Source: Filosporella fistucella (taxonomy: Eukaryota > Ascomycota > Leotiomycetes > Helotiales). From it: a stretch of 64,000 nucleotides of DNA. A program made the translations under genes and the position numbers. The notes below the pieces were generated by a model, which worked only from the letters and a program-made list of their open reading frames with translations, had not been told where the DNA came from and did no database searches. The stretch spans positions 1,736,001 through 1,800,000 of the forward strand of contig JAQJZZ010000002.1 of NCBI GenBank assembly GCA_030077755.1, in the 5' to 3' direction. Within the stretch, counting starts at the first letter, position 1. Every line of letters begins with the position of its first letter. Shown piece by piece: positions 11,310-22,885 of the stretch.

Positions 11310-14082
11310 TCAAAGATCAACACTTCCAGCTCCAGAAGCACCCGAAGGGCCAGCCCCGAAAGCACCTCCATCAGTACCATCATCCTTTCCCTTTATCTTC
11401 ACAGCTTTCTCTACCGCCTTAGCAGCTTTCTTAGCATCGTTCGTCTCCTTGCGCTTCTTCATAGGTCCAGCCATTCGTCCGTCAGCCCAGCGCTTTCTGG
11501 TTGCCTCTGCCAGCTTAGCACTCTTTTGCTTCTTCTTCAAGCGAGCTGCTTTTTCTGCCTCAGTAAGTCCCTCCTCATCTGTGCTGGGCTCATCGGTCTT
11601 TCGGGATTTACTCTTTGCCCGGCTCTTCTTCTTGGGTTCAGGTGCAGGGACTGCGGACTCGAAAGCGCTGGCGTCAACTGCTTCGTCTTCCTCAACCTTG
11701 ATAGTCTTTGTTTGCTTGGGCGGTCGAGTAGCACGCTTCTTTGCTGGCGGTTCGTCTGTCATTTCCTCGGCATCCTCCTGATCTTCCATCACACCAGCTA
11801 GGTTGTGTAATTGCTTTCTCTGGCGCTTCCCAAGGTTGGCACCCTTTGGGCTTGATAGAGCTTGGTATTCTTCGTACACGCTGGGAAATATTTGTGGGGC
11901 AGAAGCCTCTCCTTCTTCGGCATTGTCAACATCAGTGAGGTCCATGACAATTCGGCTTGGCTTTTTCGGTCGTGTGCTCTTGCGTGGCGATTCAGATACA
12001 GCAGGTCCAGTTGCAGGTGTAGAATTCTCGGCCTCAGCAGCAGCTTTGCCGCTTGCTTTGCGGGCACGAGGTGGTGGCTTCTTCGCCAAAGGTGCCTCCC
12101 GACCTTTCTTCGCCGCAAGAGTCTTTCCACCTTTCCGACGCTTTGGTGCTGGTGGTGTTGTATCGTCCTCCTGGTCGTCTTGGAATTCTTCGGCATCTCC
12201 AGGAAGTGCAACCTGAATGGTTGACTCCGAGTTGGTTGCAGCCCGCTTTCTCTTTGGTCTTCTTGAGGAAACCTCTGCTACTTCTGGAGGGGTTTGGCTT
12301 TCCTCCTCCTCCTCCTTGCCAACATCCATCTTTTGCTTCTTTGTGAGTCGGGTAGTAACCTCGGCCGGAGCCTCAGCTCCCTTTCGCTTTCCACCACGCT
12401 TCTTCACCGGCGGAGTTGGTAAACGTGCAAGCTCCACCTCCCCCTGCCCTCTTTGAGTGGTTGAGGCCCGAGTAACACGGCGTGTGTCACTCAAGGTACT
12501 CCCCCTACCCGAGGCAGTGGTTGGTCTGGACGATGCAGCTGTCGAGGGTAATCTGGACTCGTCATCGACTTCTGTGGATTGCAGTACTTCTTGCTCGACA
12601 ATTTCGTCCCCAATCTCGTTTTCGACCGGTACTTGCTGGACTTCTGGCGCCAAAACCGCAGCTTCGGGGACTTCAGTAACAGTCGCAGCCTCAACTTGCT
12701 GTAGTTTGGAGCCTGCCAACTTTCCCTTCTTGGTCTTAGATCCTGGTGGCCTACCCATCCTCTTTCCTGCTTTGGTGATGTTGGGGGCTGGCGTGGTATT
12801 TCGGCTTGGCTGGGCAACGTCCTCAAAAGCGGCAGAGGGTTCGAGAATTCTCTGGGTGCGTTTACGCTTCGCTGGAAGAGGTTCTTCCGCTTCAGATACA
12901 CCTGGGGTTTCGGGATCAGTCTCATAAACTGCTCTCTTTCCCCTACCTCTCCTGGGGCGCCCGTTCTCGATCTCCACGTCTTCTGGGTTGGGTTTGGCTC
13001 GGGGCTTCAGGTCTTGATAGCCAATCTTGGTCTCACTGCTGCTGTATGGAACGCCATATACATCGGTCATCTTTTTATCCTCCCATATGACCGGATCGAT
13101 GTGGAATTTCCGAACCTTGGCGTGTGGTTCAAGATCTGCCGCAGTGAGTCGAGGGTATGGCTTTCCCACGAGGTCTAATACCGGCTTCTCTGGTTGAGCA
13201 CTTTTGCCCTGGCGCGCCTTTTTGACACGAGCCAAAGTTGCTGGCTGGCGCAGTCCGAGCAGTAATTCAGCACTTTTAGGAGGTTCCCCAGGATAATTGG
13301 CGGAGAAGCTTTCCATGAAATCATTGTAATCAGCAACTGAGAGTTTGGGTACCTTAGGAAAAAGGTCAAGGAGGCGCAGGCTCTCGAGATCCTCCACAGC
13401 TTGCTTTTTCTCCTTGATTTGCTTTTGCTCTTCTTCGATTAACTTTGTTGCCGCCTTTTTGTGAGTTTCGTAAGCTGAGATTTCTTTGTCCAATTGCCAA
13501 TGTTCGTCTTGCCAGGTACCTAGAATTTTTGATACGATACTGGTACGGCGGTAAAGCTCCTCAGATGTCATCTCTTCTGGGTTGGCAAGATATGCCTTGA
13601 AGTCCTCTGTTGATGTTAATTTTGGAAAAGGATATCTCTTTTTTGGTACAAGGGCATTGGGCTGAGAGGACTCTAGGACTGATCCTGAAGCATTAGTTTG
13701 TGCGGCTGCAATTGCTTCCAGACCGTCCAAAGGCTCGAGGTCTTGATCATCTTCTGGTGATGGTGTGACGGCATCGTTCTGTGGAGCTGACTGTGACTGA
13801 ATATCTTGATTCAGCTCATCATCTAGATCATCGTAGTATTCCACAAATTGTGCTACGTAGGCTTGAATATCGTCCTCACTCTCTGATTCCTCTGGTGGAG
13901 GAGACAATTCGTCGTCAGAATCTTCGTGCGAGTCGTGGTAGTCATTCACGTGACCGTCCTGAGTGAGTTAGAATTTACTACAACGGGCTTGCGCAAAAAG
14001 TGGTGTGGGATTTCGGTACCTTTTCCCATGATGAGTCGACTGACATATCAGCACGAGTCACTGTTTTGCTGGCGGGACCCAT
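11310..14082 (-). CDS. large charged nuclear protein with AT-hook-like motifs (about 903 aa)
   Basis: The main exon is 13958-11310. It has no ATG near its upstream end (the open frame reaches a GTG at 13949), so a short first exon at 14082-14020 is needed, starting ATG GGT and joined in phase 0 through a GTACCG donor and a TCTAAC...CTCAG acceptor. The spliced start continues into DYHDSHEDSDDELSPPPEE. The N-terminus is acidic. A helical, probably coiled-coil stretch lies near residues 180-210 (KLIEEEQKQIKEKKQ). The rest is a basic, disordered tail with AT-hook cores RRGRGKR and RMGRPPGSK and many Lys/Arg clusters that would serve as nuclear localisation signals. A chromatin-associated role is inferred from composition alone. 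No enzymatic domain is visible. Another ATG inside exon 1 (14046) would shorten it by 12 residues. Confidence 0.72.
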
Positions 14083-14391
14083 TCCTGTCGAAGTATTTGC
14101 TTGTAAAGAAGTGGGTTGAGCAAAAAGGACAATTGGGAATTGGGACGTGGTTTGCGCAGGTAAGTCGGTTTTCGAGCGTCGAGGGTGTGAAGTGGCTCAT
14201 TACGCCAATCAAAATCCGCACTAGTACGAATTCAATCTAGTACCCACATGATCCCAATAGCAGCCACCCGACGACCTGAACTGTAACTCTAACTCCAAGG
14301 CCAGACCAGATTGCCAGCTATCTTACCTATTGTCCTTTTGCAACATCAAATATTGTCCACCTAATCAGTTGCTAAACTATTGTTCCCCAAT
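14083..14391. promoter_or_regulatory. bidirectional promoter, AT-hook-like protein / MTC1
   Basis: These 309 bp separate the two divergent start codons, so both promoters must share the space. No TATA box is obvious on either strand. Confidence 0.5.
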
Positions 14392-16029
14392 ATGGCAACG
14401 AAAAAGACTAAAGCCGCACCCACCGACGATGAATTGAACAAGTTACTCGAGAGTATTGGTGAGGATGATACCACAGTCCAAGCTCCTCCCAATCCCAAGG
14501 GAGCTGCAAAGACAACAAAGCCAGCTGCATCGCAATCAGAGCAGGACCTGCTAGCAGAACTTGACCAACTCGAGAATCTTGGAGCCCCGAATTCAAGCAG
14601 ACCACATACTCCACGCATTCAATCTGTCAAGCGCTCAGCAACCGCAACTCCTCCGCCTGCATCGTCACGAACGAGTGAAGAGAAGTCGTCTCTTCCAAGA
14701 AAGTCTGGAGAGAGCACAAGATCATTCCATACCAGCTTCACCCCTTCTGCTACCAGCAGTGATCTTCAAGAATCAGAAAAGAAGACCCCAATCGCTCAAC
14801 CTGTTGAGACAACGCCTGCTGCAACAGCTGGTGGTGGCTGGTGGGGAGGAATCTTTGCAACAGCTAGTGCTGCTGTCAAGACCGCTGAAGCTGCTGTTAA
14901 GGAGATTCAACAAAATGAAGAAGCAAAAAGATGGGCAGAACAGGTCAAAGGGAACGTCGGGGTGCTCAGAGGCTTTGGTAAGTAATACGTCCTTGCCGGT
15001 TAGTCATTTCCACTGATATTGTAAGGTGGTGAGCTACGATCAAGAGCACTTCCGACATTTACCAACATCCTCCATACGCTAGCGCCGCCAATATCGTCCC
15101 ATGAACGCCTGCAGATTCATATCACACACGATTTCATTGGCTACCCATCACTTGATCCTCTTATATATTCAACATTCTCTCGTGTGATGGCCCAGGTAGA
15201 AGGGGGAGACCTATTGGTCATACAAAGAGGACATGAATCAACAGCAAGACGTAATTCAGAAGCTGGATATTCTGGAGGAAGTGCAGGCTGGAGTGATGGA
15301 CCTTGGTGGCGAACAACTAATGAGCATCGCGACTTGGGATCTGTAAAGGGTCTTATTGAGGGAACAAAATTAGTACGTGTAAGTGCGGAGGCTTATGCAA
15401 ACGAGTACTTCAATTCGCATGGAGGACTCGAGCTCGCTGCGCAACGAGCTACAGAAAATCTCAGCGAGTCAAACCCTGTGAGAAGCAGTGATATCTTCTT
15501 AGCTGTTCAAGCAATCTCTCATGATGCCCCAGAGGAACTATTCCAAGGACCAGCAAAGGATAAAGAAGAGGGTGTCGTTGTTGAAGACAAAGAGAAACCA
15601 GATGAGCTAGTGTCTTTTGCGATTTACTTGCATGATCCAGTGCACAGCATCACATTTTATACTCTGTCGCAATCAGTTCCAGCAAAATGGATCAAATGGC
15701 TTGATGCACCATCTCCACTCACACCTGCTTCACCTACTTCGCCAAGTCACCAAAAGAGTGGATTCTTTGGTAGCGATGGGGAGCCATACACTAACCCAAA
15801 TGTACCAGAGGAGATTGCCGAAATCATTGAAAGTGGCGGTGTTGACCCTAGGGAATGGGTAGCAGAATGGGTCGAAGAAATACTGACTTTGAGTACTGGA
15901 GTTGTGGCACAAAGATATGTTGCAAGACGAATGGGTGTTGGTGAGGGTGGCATCGGCAGAGGAAAGGCGAGAATGGAAGAAGTTCTTGGAGATGGAGGGG
16001 GAGAAGCCGCCAGAGCAGGATTGATCTGA
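14392..16029 (+). CDS. MTC1: Maintenance of telomere capping protein 1 (Mtc1) family
   Basis: Two exons, 14392-14977 and 15026-16029, are joined in phase 1 (donor GTAAGT, acceptor GTAAG) to give 529 aa. The N-terminus TDDELNKLLESIGEDD and the Ser/Thr/Pro-rich linker are followed by GGGWWGGIFATASAAVKTAEAAVKE in two halves around a tryptophan-glycine patch, and a C-terminal globular half containing IHITHDFIGYPSLDP, SFAIYLHDP and ISFYTLSQ-like segments, which I recognise as the fungal Mtc1/DUF5427 family. In yeast Mtc1 is a COPI/early-Golgi-associated protein found through telomere-capping genetics, and its biochemical role is unclear. The ATG at 14392 is preferred because the slightly longer frame upstream has only a TTG. 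The gene is divergent from the AT-hook-like gene. Confidence 0.85.
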
Positions 16030-19000
16030 TTAGTAGAGGCTTTCACGTTAGTAAGGATGCTTGGGATAGGGGGCGTTATGAATGTTCTTTTGTGGCTTTA
16101 CGGGTTTGATTCCCAGCTGACCAGCGGTACGTATTTCAATGGAAATTTAGAGCAGTGCTCCTATTAATTGCTCATGACTATGCAGCCAGGCTATTGATCA
16201 TTCCTACATTTTCATCACATGAGATTCTTGACCTTTTCTGAATGGGAGATTGCAGCCAGTTGTGAAGTTCCATGATTACAGTCGAGCAAGCCCTACTCCA
16301 GTTGCCCATCTAGAACTACATTCTACTTCTCATCCTAATATCAAAGCGTCTTTAATTTTTTAATTCATCCGAACATTTCATAACTGTCGTAGTCCAACGA
16401 TGGGAAAGTCATCGTCGTCATTGTTTTCAATATTTCAATCATAGCATGCTCGTCTTGGGTCCAGACATTACACATAATATCATCCACGTGTGAATTATGT
16501 TAGCACTACTACCGTTGTCTTTACTACGTACCAACGTGAAGATAATTCCCTGACCCTCTGTGTGTGGGGGGGTTGTATCCTTTGGGTTTTGTAGAAAGAA
16601 TCTTTACAAGACTGACGAGGAGTATGTATACCTGTTCCAAAATCCCGAAGCGGGACATATGATTGAATGGAGAAGTGAAATAGTGAATCAGGAAGCCCAG
16701 TTTCCTTCTAGTTAGGACGGTAGTTGAATATTTCTAAAGCTGCTAAACTCCAGAATTACTGTAAAACATGTCTGAAGTGGGGTAATGGGTGAATAGTGTG
16801 GGTGAGTGGTAACAGACAGATATCTGAACTTCTGAGTAAGAAGGGAGGGAATGATTTTCTGAATGGGTATAAAGACCTACCTTTCTAGCAATCCAGTCGT
16901 CTGTCCAGATCAAAGTGCAGAAAATACAAAAATCAGATTCTGATGGCATGCTGGCTTGGTCCACGCGTCGTCCTAATATATTCGCCGGGCTCCACGAAAG
17001 AGCGAACTTGTACTCTGTGAGATAACCTGTAGATAGTGTGATAAACTATTTGCTCTGTTATTGCAATAGCACCCGAAAATATTGTCGCCATGAGAGACAA
17101 CACTTTTGGGTTTCTTCGTCTGAAATTTATGGGAGGAAATTTTTAGAATCCTATTTTCGGGGAGCATTTTCAGTTTCAACCGAGTCAGGCGTTCGGGTTT
17201 AGTAAGTAAACAGAGAAGGAGCTTGGATATAGAGTCAAGATAGGAGATATATAGTGAGGATGTTCCTCTAAGAAAGATTGAACGGGTATATAGTAGATAG
17301 TTGGTTCACATGCAGCGTTCAACTTCATAGAGATGAGTTTTTGATGTTAAAAATATTCTTTTATCTTATAGTAGGCTAAAATTTCGCAAATCATTCTTCA
17401 AATCATCAATTATTTTTGTGTTATCAAAATATATAGTAAGTAAAGTTCGGTGAACATACTAAGTGCAAGTATCCAACTTTCTATCTCTAAATTACAGAAC
17501 CCTAATCCCTCCTCCCAACTCACAATCTCCATCACTATAAACAACTATATTTAAACCCTCACAATGCCATTTGCGTCACATCTTCCCAATATCTATGATA
17601 ATCCGTACCCCATAATACTTATCTGATAACGGTAATTTCCCCGTGTGTACATCGGGATTTTGGTAGCTAATATTCAGGGTCCAGATACCCATGTCGATAT
17701 GACGTTATTAGCTCGTATCACGGCTCTCGATTTCGCTTTTACTAATTTGATGTGCACGAGTCTGATACGATTTCAGAGGCTTTCTTTTGCAAGTATAGGA
17801 CGTGATATGATGTTTAGATTTTAGTTTAATCTTGAACAATCAAATTAACAACTCTGGAAGCAGGTACAGAAGTCAAGGAGTAGTAGGGACTTGGAGTTGT
17901 GGTTGCGTGATGAAGGTATGACGAAAAGAAGCGAGAATGCAGATCACTATGTGGGATAATGGGCTGAAACATCGGCGGAGAGCGTGGAGAAAGCTCCTTA
18001 TATTGGAGAAGATCGACAGGATCATTACTGAATGGGTATTTACAACTCTATCTTCGCTTTTAATACGATGCAGAACTGGTGGAAATTGGTCTCAAAGTGA
18101 GTGGCAGAAATAGGCTGGCAGAGATCCCCCAGGAGACGTAAAGGTTGCTTGATGGTTGGAATGACATGTTATGATATCAGATGGTGACATGTCATCATGA
18201 AACCGAAAAATCTTTTGTATTTGCTTCTACATCTTTTTCTTTTTCTTTAGGCATTTTTCTTGTAGATCGAAAATTGTTCTTTCGACATTGTCCCTTGAGT
18301 TTCCCAATATTCACATGCTCTTATTGCGTCATAATTTGACGACTCAATTTCTGTAGTATGCCATGCTAGGTACCTTGAGTATTGTCCGCTTTCACAGGTG
18401 GTGGTGGAAAGCCTCATAATCAAGTTCTAGTCCTTATGGCTTTCAGCATGATTTTTCTCGCAGATCTTCATATCATTGTGAAAGAGGCACTCTCATAGTG
18501 CTTCTTCTACCACCAGATATCTTCCCGTCCATGCTACATTCGTTGATTTGATGTTGTGTATAGGTAGAATAGACCAGGATAATTGTGAATATCCCAAACC
18601 AAAGCAAGGGCGGGCGGTATGAGAGGTTTTGTCGCGGGTGAGACTTCGAAAAGATTTCAGACATCCTGGTATATCTTTTAATACTCGGGGAGGAATGCTG
18701 AAAGGTGATGTTGTGCACATGCTGGGAACAAGGAAGCATTTCGAAGTATGTATGGATGTTCATTCCCCCGAACCCTGACTTCATGAGATGGAGTAGTGTA
18801 GACTACCGTTGGCAACATGGAGTTATTCGCAGAAACGCGGGTGCGGTCATTTCCTCGTTTTCTGGACACACGGAGGAGTCAGTACCAAAAAATTCCATAT
18901 ACAATTCAAGCCAACCCAGCGGCTGGGGATTGATTCAATGCAAGAGCCAAAACATGTTCCGTGTACTTGTACCGTTCTACAATTTGCAGATTGAGAAGGT

Positions 19001-20646
19001 ATATACCAACAAGGGCTTGGGCTAATTGGAAACTACATGCAGGAGCAAGATTAGCGATACTTTCTTGATTGGAAGCAGATGAACCCTTCCCAATACCGTT
19101 GATGAAGTCATTTTGCATAGCTCCAACCTTGAATGTGGTGGCATAGAGCGTTGCAAATTAGAGTCTTCTGCGGTCTCGATTGATAATATTAGATGGCTTT
19201 ATCAGGAAAGGTCTAGACTTTCATGTAGCAATGAGTCGAGAGCTGCAGCAGTGCATTATTTGCTTGAAGATTTTGCAGCGAGAAATTGATTTTGTTGGTC
19301 TGGTTCTTGAAAATCGAGCATGGAAATAATATCGACTTGCCGATATCCTGCTCAGATTATGCGCAGCGGTTCTTTTCCTGTAGTTCTTTGATGGTACCCA
19401 GTGGCCTGTCAGCAAAGGTATCTCTCGGGCACCCACCGCGAAAAAAGCCAACAGTCCAGTTAGATGTGCAATAATCGCTTTGGTCGTCTAGTCATCAACA
19501 TGCATTCCTTGCCTCCAGTAAAATTCTTCAGTGTCGAAGGGTATTTGTAACGGGTTTGCATCAAGGGAAATCAAGTGAAGCCAGCATTTGCCTGTCAAAT
19601 CAGACCCTTCTCGTGGTGGCATTGTCCTGTACTGGCATTATCATGGTCACGGTGTCGGTTCCTTGGCCTTGTGGAAGTGCCTGGTATACGGTGGTGCTGA
19701 ATACGGAGCTTTATTGCTGCTCCTGGTTCCCAATACCTGCTCGCATGCTGCTCCGATGCCGACGGAAATTGCTTTGGGTCGATAGTCGCCTCATCAGGTA
19801 CATCTCATGTCAAGCCTGCCGTGGAAGCGTCATGGAGGAACAGAGGTAGAGACCAAATGACCTAGGGGAGGCTCGATGGTGTGTCGATGTGGTACAAGAG
19901 TTGCAGTCGAGGAATATCGATGGTTTGAGCGTAGCCGACACGATGACGTTGTTGGTGGGCAGCACCCCGGGAAGCCGCTGCGCCCAAAATCCCAGCGCAG
20001 CCCACCAAAAGCGAAGCACCACCACTCAGGGACCGAACACGACCCAGAGTAAAGGAACAAACAGCCAGTCAAGAGACATCAACACCAGCTTCCAAGTCCA
20101 CTCATCACTCATCACTCATTCTCTGCTCCTCTTGTTGCCAGCCACGGTCTACCAGCCCGCTTGCTTGCTTTCTCGCTCCATCCATCACACAAACTTGCTT
20201 GATAATAATAGGACCCCGAAAACGTCAGTCCGGCAACACCTTAATTACATACTCCTTCCGTTGTCCTTGTCACAGGACCTTTTGTAAGTATTACTTACCA
20301 ATACAATTCTGCCCCTCGACACTCAATCTTCAATTATCCAGACAAGCCGCAATCGACGATTATCACGGCGATCTTTCTTCTCCTCTTACACTCTCTCGAC
20401 TACTCTTCCTCCTTCCTCCCACTCCTCCGACCCTGACTCTTCATCACCCCGCTACACCCTACCTACCTACGCTTCTTTTCATCCCTTCCTCTTGCCTGCT
20501 CATACTCAAACTTCCTGGTCGCTTACGTCGTTGTCTTCCTCCCACCTTACTTCCTCCTGCACGTCTCCGTTCGTTTCAAGTACTCCTTGTTACTTCGACC
20601 TCCGCTCTTGTCGCCTTTCTCGAAAACATCTGGATCGCTCCTTTTA
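16030..20646. other. 4.6 kb intergenic region and kinase leader
   Basis: No gene is supported. 17180-18470 has no long reading frame on either strand and is AT-rich. From about 20100 the plus strand becomes strongly pyrimidine-rich (C/T tracts with ACTCATC-type repeats near 20100-20120), as expected of a fungal 5' leader, and includes a probable leader intron. Small upstream ATGs are present if transcription starts before about 19900. Confidence 0.45.
20284..20341 (+). other. probable 5'-UTR intron of the Srk1-like kinase gene
   Basis: A perfect GTAAGTAT donor is followed 58 nt later by TTATCCAG, all within the pyrimidine-rich leader about 300 nt before the start codon. The branch point is weak. 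Confidence 0.4.
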
Positions 20647-22885
20647 ATGATGTCTCTGTCACAGCATATTAAAAATCTAATCCGTCACGGTAAGTTGCGA
20701 GTGACGCCGGCTTGCTATTTCCTCTACCCCGCCAAGTGAACAGTCTCGTTGCTGACGATCTTCAAGGGAAGCAAGGGAAGACCTCTTCTCCACCACAAGA
20801 CGACCCAACTACGCATGTTTCTCCTGTCAACGTACATCACCAACAAGCACAGCACTACGATTATGCACCAGCTCCAGCCGTAAACCACTACGCCAACTCA
20901 GATCCGAACATGATGGCTGGCCAGGCTCACCAAGTACCACACGGTGATGCATACTCAATGGCAGATGGCGATAACAGGAATAGAGGTGCACAGGCTGGAA
21001 ATGTAGCAGCACATGCAGCAGAAAAGAAACAGAAGAAGAAGGTTGACCCCGAAGAACTGAGGCGGATTGTAGCGGAAGAGAACGAAAGCAAAGGAAAGTT
21101 GCCAAGATATCCTGGACTGGAGCGATGGACACTCGTCGAAAAGATGGGTGATGGCGCTTTCAGCAACGTTTACAAGGCACGAGATAATGAAGGACGTACT
21201 GGAGATGTTGCAATCAAGGTTGTGCGAAAATTCGAAATGAACGCCAATCAGGTAAGTATTGACACAGACAGTCACCTCTCCTTCATTTCGCTCTTTTAAA
21301 CCTTTGAACCCTTAGCCAACATGCGTGGTGTGTTAGGGAGATGCTCACCTTCATCCGGACTTCAAGAAACAACCTAAGGTTGTGGAGGTGCGCATATCTT
21401 TCTCTTTCTTGGGCTGGTTTTCATTGCTTGTTGATGATTAATTGGTTGGCTATGGGATGGAAGCTGACAGTTAATCATAGCGAGCAAACATATTGAAGGA
21501 GGTTCAGATTATGCGTCAATTGGATCATCCCAATATTGTCAAGTTGGTTGATTTTTCAGAATCCAAGCAGTACTATTATATCATTTTGGAATTGGCGCCA
21601 GGTGGAGAATTATTCCACCAAATTGTCCGTCTCACCTATTTCAGCGAGGACCTCTCTCGGCATGTCATAACACAAGTTGCCGAGGCACTGTTATATCTAC
21701 ATGAGGAGAAGGGCGTTGTTCACAGGTATGAATTATCCCTCCCTCTTTTTGTGCCATGACTGACGTCATTACAGAGATATCAAGCCAGAGAATCTGTTAT
21801 TTTCACCTATTCCAGTTGTTCCATCCAAGAACCCTAAGCCAAAAGCCCCCGAAGACGAGGACAAAGTTGACGAAGGAGAGTTCATTGAGGGAATTGGAGC
21901 AGGAGGTATTGGAAAAATCAAGATCGCTGATTTTGGGCTGAGCAAGGTTGTTTGGGATAATCAAACAATGACGCCATGTGGAACTGTTGGTTACACTGCA
22001 CCCGAAATCGTCAAAGATGAACGTTACTCGAAGAGCGTCGACATGTGGGCATTAGGATGTGTGTTGTACACACTCCTTTGTGGATTCCCGCCATTTTACG
22101 ATGAGAGTATTCAGGTTCTTACGGAGAAGGTTGCACGAGGTCAATACACTTTCCTCTCACCATGGTGGGACGACATCTCCAAACCAGCGCAAGACCTTGT
22201 TTCTCATCTTCTCACCGTCGACCCAGCGAAGCGTTATACAATCAAGGAATTCTTAGACCATCCATGGATTAAGAAGACCAAGGAACCAACGTATGCTGCA
22301 TTTGATGCACCACCACTTGCCACACCTGCTATTGAGCGTCAACGTCAATTAGGGGGCACTTTGAAGGCATTTGACCCTGCATTGTTGGAGTCACCAGGTG
22401 CAGGCAAGCGTATGGATTTCAGAAGTCCGGGAGCCGTTAATCTACGAGAGGTATTCGATGTCGGTTACTCGGTACACAGACAAGAGGAAGAAGCCAAGCG
22501 CCGCAAGAACTTCAAGCAAGGTTTCCGTGGTGCCAATGCAATCAACAGTCTCAACCCAATCGATGATGATGAGTTCATGGAGGAGGAAGAAGATTATGAA
22601 GATGTTGATGGCATTCCAGCCAAGGTACCAAAATCTAGGGAGACAGATGTGCACCAAGTCGAGCAGGGCCTGCGAAATACGAACCTGAATGCTGCTGCTG
22701 CTGCAAGAGCACCACCACAACAAAAGGGTTACGGTCAACACAGTGCTGCTGTAACAGCAGCAGCCAAGAAGCAAGTTAGAGAGAGAAAGCAGCCATTTGA
22801 GCTGAGTCTAGAGGGGTCCAGTATTCTCGGTAGACGTGGGCAAAAGGGACCAAGTGGGCTACGGGAGACGACAGTAGCTCAATGA
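20647..22885 (+). CDS. srk1: Srk1/Rck2-like Ser/Thr kinase (CaMK group, MAPK-activated)
   Basis: This is a cytoplasmic/nuclear protein kinase of the CaMK group. Fission-yeast Srk1 and yeast Rck2 are phosphorylated by the stress MAPK (Sty1/Hog1). Five exons, 20647-20689, 20737-21251, 21337-21387, 21481-21725 and 21775-22885, give about 654 aa. Two in-frame ATGs are adjacent (20647, 20650), and homologues usually begin MSL, the second one. Kinase hallmarks are all intact: GDGAFSNVYKA (Gly loop), VAIKVVRK (VAIK Lys), HRDIKPEN split by the last intron, ADFGLSK, and GTVGYTAPEIV followed by DMWALGCVLYTLLCGFPPF. An insertion PVVPSKNPKPKAPEDED sits between the catalytic loop and DFG, typical of this subfamily. 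The C-terminal tail is acidic then basic. Exon 3 is only 51 nt. A long pyrimidine-rich leader precedes the gene. Confidence 0.93.

Noticed and set aside
11274..13090. Several long plus-strand frames (up to 175 codons)
   Set aside because: They are antisense shadows of the low-complexity AT-hook-like gene.
17564..17626. 20-codon plus-strand ORF (starts MPFASHLPN) after a TATA-like stretch in good start context
   Set aside because: Too short to support without expression or conservation data.
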